DNA of 64,000 bases from Prochlorococcus sp. AG-442-N17 (GTDB taxonomy: Bacteria; Cyanobacteriota; Cyanobacteriia; PCC-6307; Cyanobiaceae), in contig QCPY01000002.1 in the NCBI GenBank assembly GCA_003212375.1, forward strand, positions 1-64,000. Direction: 5' to 3'. The position numbers were made by a program, and so were the translations under genes. Every line of letters starts with the position of its first letter. The stretch's first letter is position 1. The notes beneath the pieces were generated by a model, which saw only the letters and a list, made by a program, of their open reading frames with translations, did not search any database and was not told the DNA's origin. Below are positions 19,154 to 28,157 of the stretch, one piece after another.

Positions 19154-19304
19154 TATAAAAAAAATGTCCTTAAGTAAAAATAACTAGTTACAATATTCAT
19201 CGTGGATTAAACAGCAAAAGTCGCACTTAATTAAGTATTTATACTTAGTTATCCAAAGGATCTATTTTGGTTAAAAATTTAACTTAATTAGAAATTATTT
19301 TGAA

Positions 19305-20441
19305 TTAAGTTTCAAATATTTTTTGGTTTATTTTAGGAATGTTTTCTTTAAATTTAAAAAATCCTTTTTTGGCGAATTTCCATGCAAATAAATCTTCTTC
19401 CCTGACAAGATTATATATTTTTTTATTGTGTAAATTTTTAAACTTAGTTATAAAATCATAATTTTCTCCCACTCCAGGGTAAATAATGTCAATTTCATTA
19501 ATATTTTTAGATGCAACTTCTAGTGAATGACTATAAATCTGTTCAACATTATCAAATTGCTTCATAAATTCAGAGACCAAATCTTGTTTAAATCTCAAAA
19601 CAGCTTCAGACAATTTAATTTGTCTTTGTTCATTTTTTAGAAGAATAATGAATACCTTTTTATAGCTTGGAAGTAAATTTTTAAGGGTTGCAAGGTGCAA
19701 ATCATTTTCGAACATAATCAGATAATCTGATTTAGGATCCCGATTATTTTTATAAATCTCATCTTCTAATGGGATTTGATTCGTTTCCTCAAGAAAAATT
19801 TGTTTGTTAATTATTTTCTCTACATTAAATCTATTATTTGAATATTTTCTTAGGTTTGAGGATGTGAAAAGATATTGCTTTCCTCTAGTTTGCAATCCTC
19901 CAACCCATCTCCAACTAAGGAGATTAGATGCAGCATCACCGTCAAAAAGATATTTAAAGAAAAACTTTGCTCCCAATTGCCAAGGGAGGCCTAAATTAAA
20001 TATCCAAGTACTCGCAAACCACATTCTCGTATGATTATGTAAATAGTTATGCTGTTTCAATTCAAGGACCCAAGAGTTAAAAAAATCTAATTCCGTATTC
20101 CCATTGATTGCACTTTCATAAAGCTCATGATCATAATCAAGATTTTTTTCTGAAATAAAATTTTGCCAAACTTTCGGTCTATTTTCCATCCACCCTTTCC
20201 AGTAAATTCTCCAAAATATTTCCTCAATAAATTTAGTTGAATTTTGAATTTTATACTTTCTTTTTATGTCATCTATCATTTCATATTCCAATAATAATCT
20301 ATGTGTTACGAAAGGTGATAATTTTGAAACTGAACCTTTTTTATTTGGCCCAAAATCAAAATTTCTCAACTTTGCATAATCATTGATTTTGTATTTCGCA
20401 AAATTTTCCCAGGTATTTTGAGCTTTTAATAAATATGACAT
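19305..20441 (-). CDS. Photolyase/cryptochrome-like FAD protein with unusual domain order
   Basis: 378 residues. Residues about 1-215 match the FAD-binding helical domain of photolyases: KLSPFVTHRLL, FIEEIFWRIYWKGWM, NYLHNHTRMWFASTWIFNLGL and FLFDGDAASNLLSWRWVGG-like YLFDGDAASNLLSWRWVGG. The usual N-terminal alpha/beta antenna domain is not in front. A domain that looks like it, with DYLIMFENDLHLATLKNL (compare W-F-R-x-D-L-R) and a later IDIIYPGVGENYDF, comes after the FAD domain instead. This suggests a circularly permuted arrangement. Activity cannot be inferred. Confidence 0.72.
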   Translation of the reverse strand: MSYLLKAQNTWENFAKYKINDYAKLRNFDFGPNKKGSVSKLSPFVTHRLLLEYEMIDDIKRKYKIQNSTKFIEEIFWRIYWKGWMENRPKVWQNFISEKNLDYDHELYESAINGNTELDFFNSWVLELKQHNYLHNHTRMWFASTWIFNLGLPWQLGAKFFFKYLFDGDAASNLLSWRWVGGLQTRGKQYLFTSSNLRKYSNNRFNVEKIINKQIFLEETNQIPLEDEIYKNNRDPKSDYLIMFENDLHLATLKNLLPSYKKVFIILLKNEQRQIKLSEAVLRFKQDLVSEFMKQFDNVEQIYSHSLEVASKNINEIDIIYPGVGENYDFITKFKNLHNKKIYNLVREEDLFAWKFAKKGFFKFKENIPKINQKIFET

Positions 20442-20719
20442 TTTTGATAACTTTGAAAATTGTTTTTTATTGATAGAAATTTGAAAAATATGCCTGTGAG
20501 TTAAGTCTTACAATTTTTCTATTTCAATTTTTAAGTAAAAATGTTTGATTGAAGTATTTAATTTGAACTCCTAGTATGTACATTTTATACTCTTAAATTG
20601 CTCTCTGCGTAGGAAAATATTTTTATCTGTCCAATTAATTTTTAAATCTTTTATGAATTTTTAAATCTTTTATAAGATAGAAATTTTAAGAAGATTTTTA
20701 AATATTTATTGAAATTATT

Positions 20720-21469
20720 ATGAATATTTTATTAGGAAGAGATGTTAAGTATTTAGATGAACAATATAGAATAGGAGAAGGCATAATTTCCGATGCAGCA
20801 TTTAAGCAACTTCAAAAACTCTTAATATCTACTGATCCAAAATGTACTTACTTTAATCAAAAAAATAAAAGACTCTTACCGAAATTAGCAAAAAAAAATT
20901 ATAAAGAATTTTTAGGCAGTTTATTAACAAAAACGAGATTAAGCATTGAACCAAAAATTGATGGTTGCGCTATTGCAATTAGATATATAAATGGCAAGTT
21001 TAATAAAGCTATCACAAAAAAAGGATTAGATGTCTCAAGCAAAATTAAGCAAATTAAAAATGTCCCCGATAGTATTCCTATCAAACGAGATTTTCAAATT
21101 AGAGGTGTACTATACGCTACAAACCAAGTTGCCGGAATTTCCCAAAGAATTGCGAGAAAATACCTCAATGATAAAAAGGGGATTGGAGAAAGTCTCAGCT
21201 TTTGCTGTTTCCAGATACTTAATGGAAGACTTAACCAATATGAAACCCTTAACTATCTTAAAAAATGTGGCTTCAACACCCCTCATAGTTATTTCACAAA
21301 TCTTACAAGCGAAGTCGAAATTTATAAAAAAAATTGGTTAGAGAAAAAAATATTTATGAAATATCCCACTGATGGGATTGTTATAAAAATAAATAGTAGA
21401 AAATTACAGTTAATTAGAGAGATAAGCTTATCTCAAAATAAAGAATGGCAATATGCAATTGAAAGATAA
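20720..21469 (+). CDS. Stand-alone NAD-dependent DNA ligase-like adenylation domain
   Basis: 249 residues related to the N-terminal part of LigA. It shows a Ia-like region (YRIGEGIISDAAFKQLQKLL, where NMN is bound in LigA), the KxDG nucleotidyltransferase motif (IEPKIDGCAIAIRY), a motif III-like FQIRGVLYA, and motif IV YPTDGIVIKIN. The frame stops right after EWQYAIER, so the OB-fold, zinc finger, HhH and BRCT domains are absent. The glutamate usual in motif III and the motif V lysine are not in place. Either an accessory enzyme or a decayed copy. Confidence 0.72.
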   Translation: MNILLGRDVKYLDEQYRIGEGIISDAAFKQLQKLLISTDPKCTYFNQKNKRLLPKLAKKNYKEFLGSLLTKTRLSIEPKIDGCAIAIRYINGKFNKAITKKGLDVSSKIKQIKNVPDSIPIKRDFQIRGVLYATNQVAGISQRIARKYLNDKKGIGESLSFCCFQILNGRLNQYETLNYLKKCGFNTPHSYFTNLTSEVEIYKKNWLEKKIFMKYPTDGIVIKINSRKLQLIREISLSQNKEWQYAIER

Positions 21470-21578
21470 TATTAAATATTACCTTTGAAAAAGAGCTCAC
21501 GATACTGACTTTCAGTATCTAAACTAAAAGCGTTAACAAAATCTAGTTAGATACCAAAGTAAATTATAGGACTAATAA

Positions 21579-22508
21579 ATGACTGCCACTATCTCTAGAC
21601 CTAAAACTTCTAATTGGAAGACCTCTGATATACCAGACCTTACAGGCAAAACAGCATTAATCACTGGTGCTAATAGTGGTCTTGGATACTACACGGCAAA
21701 AGCCCTAGCTGAAAAAAATGCTAACGTAATCATTGCTTGTAGAACCCTTGAAAAGGCTAATCAAGCTATCAAAAAGCTTAAATATCTTAATTCTGAAGGA
21801 ATATTTACACCACTAGAATTAGATTTATCAGATTTAAAAAACGTTGTTGAAGTTCAGGCCAAAATTTTTGATAATTTTGAAAATCTCGATTTATTAATCA
21901 ATAATGCAGGCATAATGCATCCCCCAAAAACTTTGAGTGCTCAAGGTTTTGAAATACAGTTTGCAGTAAACCATCTAGCACATATGCTTTTGACATTAAA
22001 ATTACTCCCAATAATTGAAAAGAAAGAAAAATCTAGAATAATAACAGTGACTTCAGGGGCTCAATTTTTTGGCAAAGTTGGATGGAATAATATAAAGGCG
22101 GAAAATTATTACAATAAATGGGAGTCTTACGCAAACAGTAAACTAGCTAATGTCATGTTTGCTTTTGAGTTAGATGCGCGAATAGAACAAAAAAAAATCT
22201 TATCATTAGCCGCACATCCAGGCATTGCAAAAACAAATCTTTTTTCTGCCCAAAAACCAAACCCAAGTCCATTAGAAACTTTCTCTTTAGAATTATTTAG
22301 CCCTATTTTTCAATCAGCAGAGATGGGAGCATTACCTCAATTATTTGCCGCCACTTCTCCTGAAGCAAGAGGTGGTGAACATTACGGGCCAAGGTTTAAT
22401 TTTAGAGGTCATCCTAAATTATCTCCAACTTCACCCTTCGCTCTAGATAAGAAAGAGAGAGGGGATTTATGGGAAAAGAGTATAGAGATATTAAGTAGTT
22501 TTTTATGA
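21579..22508 (+). CDS. Short-chain dehydrogenase/reductase
   Basis: 309 residues of SDR fold. The NAD(P) motif TGANSGLG is at residues 29-36, the NNAG motif is LLINNAGIMHPP, a Ser-containing VTSGAQ is followed by the catalytic YANSK, and the loop after it reads AAHPGIAKTNLF. It resembles the WW-domain-oxidoreductase/protochlorophyllide-reductase-like group. The substrate is unknown. The stop overlaps the opposite-strand gene by 6 bp. Confidence 0.87.
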   Translation: MTATISRPKTSNWKTSDIPDLTGKTALITGANSGLGYYTAKALAEKNANVIIACRTLEKANQAIKKLKYLNSEGIFTPLELDLSDLKNVVEVQAKIFDNFENLDLLINNAGIMHPPKTLSAQGFEIQFAVNHLAHMLLTLKLLPIIEKKEKSRIITVTSGAQFFGKVGWNNIKAENYYNKWESYANSKLANVMFAFELDARIEQKKILSLAAHPGIAKTNLFSAQKPNPSPLETFSLELFSPIFQSAEMGALPQLFAATSPEARGGEHYGPRFNFRGHPKLSPTSPFALDKKERGDLWEKSIEILSSFL

Positions 22509-22769
22509 GGTTTTTAGTTTAATTAACTTTATAAAATATTTTAAAATAAGTAACTCACTTTCTGAAAGTTTCATAAATTCATTAAGAGCCTTATAGTTTT
22601 CTGAATCAAATTTTTTAGCTATCTCTTTTATTTTATCATCATTTTCATCTACAAACCTTTCTGCAAGCTGTGATGGAGATAAACCCTTCTCAAGCAAATC
22701 TCCTGGAGCATAGTTTTCCCAATTTTCATAAAACCAAGAAAACCATAATTCAGTAATGTTTTTTATCAT
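22503..22769 (-). CDS. Small acidic hypothetical protein (paralogue of 34354-34668)
   Basis: 88 residues beginning MIKNITELWFSWFYENWENY, with SPSQLAERFVDENDDKI and FDSENYKALNEFMKLSESEL. A second copy of the same pattern lies at 34354-34668 (ELWFNWL, DPIDVAEKFIEVN, DKFDDEDKDTLEQFQKLTECE). The family is unrecognised. It is first described here as a paralogous pair from direct comparison. Confidence 0.7.
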   Translation of the reverse strand: MIKNITELWFSWFYENWENYAPGDLLEKGLSPSQLAERFVDENDDKIKEIAKKFDSENYKALNEFMKLSESELLILKYFIKLIKLKTS

Positions 22770-22777
22770 TTAATTTA

Positions 22778-23047
22778 TTAATTTGGATATTTGCTCTTTG
22801 ATATAGGGAATAAAAACAAACCAGAAATTATTGCAGCTATTGTAAGAAAACCTATAACAGGAGTGTATAAAGGTTGCAAATTTATAAAGAAAAAATTTCC
22901 TGTATGAATTTTCATAAGCCAAAAGAAATCTAATCCAAAAAATTGAAATAATGAATATAAGCTTCCGCTAAAAACAGTAATAAATAATGGGAACACCGCT
23001 ATAAGAGTCATCCTTCTATGAAGTTTTTTTATTTTATTTCCAGACAT
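22778..23047 (-). CDS. Small PepSY-like membrane protein, 89 aa
   Basis: Begins KIKKLHRRMTLIAVFPLFITVFSGSLYSL and has a second and third hydrophobic part around HTGNFFFINLQPLYTPVIGFLTIAAIISGLFL. The H-R-x4 start and the conserved histidine in KIHTG resemble PepSY-associated two-helix proteins, but this is a weak match. Its ATG overlaps the stop of the DUF3721 gene by 1 bp (TAATG), so both are probably translated from one transcript. Confidence 0.68.
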   Translation of the reverse strand: MSGNKIKKLHRRMTLIAVFPLFITVFSGSLYSLFQFFGLDFFWLMKIHTGNFFFINLQPLYTPVIGFLTIAAIISGLFLFPISKSKYPN

Positions 23048-23295
23048 TATCTTTTTTTTCTTAAATATTTATGCAATTCTTTTTCACTATTACATGCCAT
23101 CCACATTTCTTTTAATTTAAATGTTCCAATACAGCCAAGTTCTTTAGCTTTTGCTTTAGCTTCTCTTTCAGTTAAATAATTTCCTTTTAAATGAGCCTTT
23201 GATTCAATATTAATCATGTTGCATCCAAAAACAATTAAAAAGATGTTTATTAACTTTAATTTAGAAATGATATTAGTTTTAAAAGAATTTTTCAT
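23047..23295 (-). CDS. DUF3721-like secreted small protein
   Basis: 82 residues from the ATG at 23295. There is an N-terminal hydrophobic segment ending in a lipobox-like IVFGCNMIN, then the DUF3721 core YLTEREAKAKAKELGCIGTFKLKEMWMACNSEKELHKYL. Two conserved cysteines are in LGC and MAC. The DUF3721 call is from memory of the EAxAxAxxLGCxG motif. An ATG five codons upstream would add MVYLI. Confidence 0.72.
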   Translation of the reverse strand: MKNSFKTNIISKLKLINIFLIVFGCNMINIESKAHLKGNYLTEREAKAKAKELGCIGTFKLKEMWMACNSEKELHKYLRKKR

Positions 23296-23349
23296 AATTA
23301 AATAGACCATTTCTTATCTCCACATCAATTTAATTTAATTATAAATTTA

Positions 23350-24768
23350 ATGCCAAGTAAAAATAATTCAAAAAAGAAAGAAAAAATTAATTTTATTATT
23401 GGGTTAGGAAGATCTGGATTTTGGTCTGCTAAGTTTTTAAGAAGCATCGGAAAGAAAGTTATAGTTTTGGAAAGTAAAGAGAATAAAGAACTTTTAGAAA
23501 AAAAAGAAGTACTAGAAAAACTAGATATATCTGTTTATCTCAAAAAAAAATTTTTATTTAATGAGTTCTCGCATTGTCTTGAACAAATTGAAACTGTTGT
23601 TGTAAGCCCAGCTATACCAAATGATCATCAAACAATAATCAAACTAAGAGAGAAAGGGATTATGGTAATAGGAGAAATTAATATTGCATGGGAAAATTTG
23701 AAAGACATAAATTGGATTGGAATTACTGGTACTAATGGGAAAACAACAGTTACACACTTATTAAGTCATATACTTAGCAAGAATAGATTATTTGCTCCAT
23801 TTGCTGGCAATATTGGAACACCTTTATGCAAAATTGCTTACGACGTTAGCAAAAAAAAGATTGATTGGTTAGTGGCTGAATTAAGCAGTTATCAAATTGA
23901 AGTAGCTCCTCACCTTAAACCTAAAATTGGAATTTGGACAACATTTACTGCAGATCATCTGGACAGGCACAAAAACATTGAAAATTATTTCAAGATAAAA
24001 AACAACTTATTAAAACAATCAGAATTTAAAATATACAATTATGATGATAAATATTTAAGAAAGCATTTCAAAACACTTTCAAATGGAATTTGGATAACTA
24101 CAAATTCTGATAAATCGGATTTAGGGCATTGTGATTACTGGATAAATAATGAAAATATCATTATAGAAAGACATAAAAAATTATTTAATCTAAATAACTT
24201 CAAATTGAAGGGTAATCATAATGCTCAGAATTTATTATTAGCTGTTGCGGCGGCAAGAAAAATTGGATTATCCGCAGAAGAGATAAAAAATTCATTAAGT
24301 AATTACAAACAACTTCCGCATAGACTTGAGACAATTTATCAATATAAAAATTTAGAAATAATTAATGATAGCAAGGCAACTAATTTTGACTCTTCAATAG
24401 CTGGTATAAAAGCAATTAAAGGTAATCTTGTAATAATATCTGGGGGAAGGTTCAAAACTGGTAATTCTATTGAATGGGTAAAGACTATTAATAAAAAGGC
24501 AAAAGCCATATTTCTTTTTGGAGAAAGCTCGCAAACTTTAAAAAAATTACTTCTTGATGGAGAATACAAAAGTGATTTATTGACTTTTTCTGATCTTTCA
24601 GAAGTTATCGACTATGCCTTTTTTTATTTGGAAAATAACCATATCGAGACGTTGCTATTTTCTCCTTCTTGTTCAAGTTTTGATCAATTTAGGGACTATG
24701 AGGAAAGAGGAAATGTTTTTAGAGAATTAATCTATAAAAAATTCAATCTAAAGCCCTGTAAAAATTAA
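23350..24768 (+). CDS. murD: UDP-N-acetylmuramoylalanine-D-glutamate ligase
   Basis: MurD adds D-glutamate to UDP-MurNAc-L-Ala in peptidoglycan synthesis. The 472-residue Mur ligase has the N-terminal Rossmann [16 protein letters not shown] loop [63 protein letters not shown], and [20 protein letters not shown]. Length and motifs are normal. Confidence 0.95.
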   Translation: MPSKNNSKKKEKINFIIGLGRSGFWSAKFLRSIGKKVIVLESKENKELLEKKEVLEKLDISVYLKKKFLFNEFSHCLEQIETVVVSPAIPNDHQTIIKLREKGIMVIGEINIAWENLKDINWIGITGTNGKTTVTHLLSHILSKNRLFAPFAGNIGTPLCKIAYDVSKKKIDWLVAELSSYQIEVAPHLKPKIGIWTTFTADHLDRHKNIENYFKIKNNLLKQSEFKIYNYDDKYLRKHFKTLSNGIWITTNSDKSDLGHCDYWINNENIIIERHKKLFNLNNFKLKGNHNAQNLLLAVAAARKIGLSAEEIKNSLSNYKQLPHRLETIYQYKNLEIINDSKATNFDSSIAGIKAIKGNLVIISGGRFKTGNSIEWVKTINKKAKAIFLFGESSQTLKKLLLDGEYKSDLLTFSDLSEVIDYAFFYLENNHIETLLFSPSCSSFDQFRDYEERGNVFRELIYKKFNLKPCKN

Positions 24769-24868
24769 AAATTAATTTTATAATCACCAGGTCGGTCATT
24801 ACAACCAATACACGACTAGCAGATTTTCTTTAATTTAGTTAGATTTTAGGTATGAATTTGTAATTAAC

Positions 24869-25180
24869 ATGAGTGAACCTAATAATTTACCTCAAGCAAT
24901 AAGTCATAAAAAACTAAATAATTTGTTACTCCATGCTCAAAAAGAAAGTCATTCTTCGGATGATAACAATTCCATTAATTTAGAAAAAATAGAATTCGAT
25001 GAATTAATTAATAATTGGGAAATAGTTACTAAAGATGTTATTAAAACAATTTCTAAACGAAATAAGAACCTATTAAAAGATAAATCATCTAACTCTTTAA
25101 TGGCATTAGGAGCGATGGAAGTCCATCTTAATTTGGCATTGCAGGCTTTAAATGCATTTAACAAAGAATCTCAAGATTAA
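24869..25180 (+). CDS. Hypothetical soluble protein, 103 aa
   Basis: Polar, mainly helical protein (LNNLLLHAQKESHSSDDN, ELINNWEIVTKDVIKTISK, SLMALGAMEVHLNLALQAL). No family is recognised. It is separated from murD by 100 bp and convergent with the pirin gene (4-bp gap). Confidence 0.65.
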   Translation: MSEPNNLPQAISHKKLNNLLLHAQKESHSSDDNNSINLEKIEFDELINNWEIVTKDVIKTISKRNKNLLKDKSSNSLMALGAMEVHLNLALQALNAFNKESQD

Positions 25181-25184
25181 ATTA

Positions 25185-25916
25185 CTATATATTTGGCATA
25201 GAAAATAATAGTAAATCAACTTCTTTGTTTGATTCAATTTCAATATCACCAAATTCAGAAATTTCAAAGCCTAAACCATCTCCTGCAGTAAGAAACATAT
25301 TCGTTTTATTATTTTTATCCCTTATAAACAAATCTCCTTCTATTATTTGAATCCAATTGAAATTATTTATTTCATAAGGCAAATACTTTTTTTTAAAACG
25401 ATTATATTTACATCGCCAAATAGAAATATCTTGATTAATAGAGAGTAGGGAATTATTGTTTTTAAAAGAATCAACAATCAAATTATTACCAGATATATTC
25501 TTAATTGACATTTGATTATATGAGGGCTTGAGATTTTGAACATCCGGATATATCCAAACTTGAAACAATTTGCAGTCTGTATTCTTTTCATTTTTCTCAC
25601 TATGATAAATTCCTGTCCCTGCAGACATAACCTGCACTTCATCTGCATGAATTACTCCTAAATTATTTAATGAATCTCTATGTGTAATTTCACCCTTTAT
25701 TACAATTGTAACTATCTCCATATTTGAATGAGAGTGTGAACCAAAGCCAGAATTTGGTGAAATTATATCTTCATTAATTACTCTAATTTTTCCAAAATTG
25801 TCCCATAATTTGTCTCTATGTTCAGCAAAAGAAAATGAATGCTTGGAATCAAGCCAATCTCTAGTTGATTTAAATCTTTCATTCGATTTTCTAAATTTGA
25901 GGATATTTAAAGCCAC
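25185..25916 (-). CDS. Pirin-family bicupin protein
   Basis: 243 residues. The pirin signature is FGSHSHSNMEIVTIVIKGEITHRDSLNN, followed by VQVMSAGTGIYHSEKN and WIYPDVQNLKPSY, giving the His/His/Glu/His metal site of the first cupin. The C-terminal cupin is degenerate. Pirins bind iron and some have quercetin dioxygenase activity; the physiological substrate here is unknown. Confidence 0.88.
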   Translation of the reverse strand: MALNILKFRKSNERFKSTRDWLDSKHSFSFAEHRDKLWDNFGKIRVINEDIISPNSGFGSHSHSNMEIVTIVIKGEITHRDSLNNLGVIHADEVQVMSAGTGIYHSEKNEKNTDCKLFQVWIYPDVQNLKPSYNQMSIKNISGNNLIVDSFKNNNSLLSINQDISIWRCKYNRFKKKYLPYEINNFNWIQIIEGDLFIRDKNNKTNMFLTAGDGLGFEISEFGDIEIESNKEVDLLLFSMPNI

Positions 25917-26009
25917 ATAAACCCTTTATTGATATTGTACAAAATATTTATTTAACTCTTGATAGAAGTTCAATATTTTTCAGAATGGTAAAAATAAAAA
26001 TCTTTATTT

Positions 26010-26171
26010 TTATATCTTTATCTTACTTTGTAGCTTTGTTGCTCTACTAATAATTTTTTTAGCCACGTCTCTAGACAGGCAGTTTTCTGCTTTTACATTT
26101 AATTTTTTTAATTTTTGTAATTGCTTAGAGATTTTCATCTCATAAATTAATTTATGGTTCAAAGTTAACAT
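26010..26171 (-). CDS. Small basic protein, 53 aa
   Basis: An open frame in the gap downstream of the pirin gene. It is helical and lysine-rich (KISKQLQKLKKLNVKAENCL, RDVAKKIISRATKLQSKIKI). The ATG at 26171 or an internal ATG at 26138 could be the start. No family recognised. The rest of 25917-26220 shows nothing clear. Confidence 0.5.
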   Translation of the reverse strand: MLTLNHKLIYEMKISKQLQKLKKLNVKAENCLSRDVAKKIISRATKLQSKIKI

Positions 26172-26220
26172 AAATATAAAGAAAAAGCACTTGAGGTTTT
26201 TTTACCCTGTTTATTTTTTA

Positions 26221-26757
26221 TTAGGATTCCATTTGTAAAAGAGAATTATCAGAACAATATAAAGGGTGTATTGGATTTTCTTTTTTTGTTTTTTTTATAA
26301 AAAGAGGACCTAATGGATTCACAAAATTATCCTTTTTTTTTGTATAAAATTTCATTATTTTCTTATAAACTTTTTGATTCCTTTTACGAATGATCCCATT
26401 ATTGCCCCATCCGAGCCATAAGTCGCAATTTTTATTTTCGGACCAATATTTCAAGCTTTTATTTATAAAAATATTATTTAAATATCCTACTGGTTGCTCA
26501 TGAGTTAATAATTTATCAGGTGTTTTGGAGATTAAAGCGAAAAGATTTATTATTTTGACTTTTCCGTAATTATAGTTTTTGCATATTTTGATTATCTTTT
26601 TTGTTGTATTGTCAATGTATTCAGTATTAGAGAGCGAAGGATTAAGGCCTATAAAAATTATTTCTTTTTTTGATTTAGAAATTTTGAAACTTAAGCTCCA
26701 TCTATATTGATTATTTTTGCTTATTAAACAATTTCTTTCGTAAAGAAAATCTTTCAA
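26221..26757 (-). CDS. DUF1643 family protein
   Basis: 178 residues with YRWSLSFKISKSKKEIIFIGLNPS, TTKKIIKICKNYNYGKVKIINLFALIS and NCDLWLGWGNNG. These match DUF1643, a uracil-DNA-glycosylase-like fold of unknown function with an LNPS-type motif. The stop codon region of the upstream DUF2214 gene overlaps this start by 4 bp. Confidence 0.75.
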   Translation of the reverse strand: MKDFLYERNCLISKNNQYRWSLSFKISKSKKEIIFIGLNPSLSNTEYIDNTTKKIIKICKNYNYGKVKIINLFALISKTPDKLLTHEQPVGYLNNIFINKSLKYWSENKNCDLWLGWGNNGIIRKRNQKVYKKIMKFYTKKKDNFVNPLGPLFIKKTKKENPIHPLYCSDNSLLQMES

Positions 26758-27239
26758 CCTAGGCCTACTCCCCTAGCCATTAAAGTTGCAAAGAGTGGGA
26801 TAGTTGCGAAACCAATCAGTTCGGTAGTGATAATAAACTTAAACCTTTTAACGAGATTTTCTGAAATCTTAGGTAATTGATTTTTTCTTAATGGTATCGC
26901 CCATAAGATATAAGTTGTAGTTGGGTATAGAGATAGTAATCCAACCAAAATATAGAGAGATACTTTAATCCAAAATACTGGATTTCCTGTATAAAAATCG
27001 CCTCCCTGTCCAAAATATTTAACCCTTAAAATTCCAGTAACCAATATTGCTACACCCGCTAAGCCATATACAACATCTGCAACTATCATTGATATAGTTT
27101 GATTTCTATTTAGATCAACCTTTAATGTCAACCTTTCAAATAAAAGGGATCCAAAGCAAAGTATTATCCCCAAATAATGTATATATGCAACTAGTGCACT
27201 CTTAGCTATCTCACCAGTCAATAAAGTTCCTATTAACAT
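26754..27239 (-). CDS. DUF2214 membrane protein
   Basis: 161 residues with four hydrophobic segments (AYIHYLGIILCFGSLLFERL, VADVVYGLAGVAILVTGILR, PVFWIKVSLYILVGLLSLYP, ITTELIGFATIPLFATLMA). The IHYLG histidine and RVKYFGQGGDFY are typical of DUF2214. Function unknown. Overlaps the DUF1643 gene by 4 bp, so an operon. Confidence 0.78.
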   Translation of the reverse strand: MLIGTLLTGEIAKSALVAYIHYLGIILCFGSLLFERLTLKVDLNRNQTISMIVADVVYGLAGVAILVTGILRVKYFGQGGDFYTGNPVFWIKVSLYILVGLLSLYPTTTYILWAIPLRKNQLPKISENLVKRFKFIITTELIGFATIPLFATLMARGVGLG

Positions 27240-27322
27240 TTGTTAGTCAAAATTTATATAATACTAACTATTTAAATATATATTCGTCCAAATAATACCT
27301 TCAAAAAAATAAATTTTAGGTT

Positions 27323-28072
27323 TTAAGATTCTAAAAATCTTTTCTGCCCCTCCAGAAAAGAGTCTTTCTTGTTCCATACCTCAACTACATCTGGGAAATG
27401 CTTTTCCATACAAACATCACAAACTCCGTGACTAAATCTAATATCACTTATTTTTGAGAGGTATTTTTCTAAATGCATCCAATCACCATTATCGTTCTTT
27501 ACTTCTCTACAGTAAGAACAGACTGACAATATACCTTCCTGTTTATGTAAATTAGATAATGCCTCTAATAAGTTTAAAGATTTCTTTCTCAATTCCAAGA
27601 AAGAAACTATTTGCTTAGATAATAATTCCATTACATTGTATTGCTTAGGGGAAAGATTGCCAGGTTTCCTATCAATGACACATAGCGTTCCAAGTTTATT
27701 ACCATCTTGATTTTTAAGAGGGAACCCAGCATAAAACCTAATTTTAGGATCACCCGTTACTAGCGGATTATTTATAAATCTCTCATCCTGAAAAGCATCC
27801 TTAATTATTAATGGACTATTTTCTTTTATTGCATGAGTACAAAATGACCAATCTCTTTTTGTTTCATTAATATCAAGGCCAACTTTTGCCTTAAACCATT
27901 GCTTATCTTTATCAACTAAAGTCATTAAAGATATTGGAACATCACATGTTGAAGCTGCTATTTTTGTAATGTCGTCATAGCAAGCTTCTGGTTTTGTGCC
28001 CAATATTCTATATTCGGCCAATGCTTTTAACCTTCTTTCTTCCTCATCAAGTTTAGGAATTATATTTTGCAT
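27323..28072 (-). CDS. GAF-domain protein with C-terminal zinc-like CxxC motifs
   Basis: 249 residues. A GAF domain covers about residues 20-165 (DDITKIAASTCDVPISLMTL, WSFCTHAI, IRFYAGFPLKNQDG, GTLCVIDRKP). The tail has ICSVCSYCREV-like SVCSYCREVKNDNGDWMHL and FSHGVCDVCMEKHFPD, a two-CxxC element known at the end of many response regulators and GAF sensors. A signalling or redox/ligand sensor is likely; no output domain is present. Confidence 0.82.
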   Translation of the reverse strand: MQNIIPKLDEEERRLKALAEYRILGTKPEACYDDITKIAASTCDVPISLMTLVDKDKQWFKAKVGLDINETKRDWSFCTHAIKENSPLIIKDAFQDERFINNPLVTGDPKIRFYAGFPLKNQDGNKLGTLCVIDRKPGNLSPKQYNVMELLSKQIVSFLELRKKSLNLLEALSNLHKQEGILSVCSYCREVKNDNGDWMHLEKYLSKISDIRFSHGVCDVCMEKHFPDVVEVWNKKDSFLEGQKRFLES

Positions 28073-28157
28073 GAATATTTCTAAGTTTTTTAACTTTAAA
28101 ATTAATCTTTCGTTAAAAAACTTTTTCTCTTTAATACTTAATAAAATAAAGATAAAC

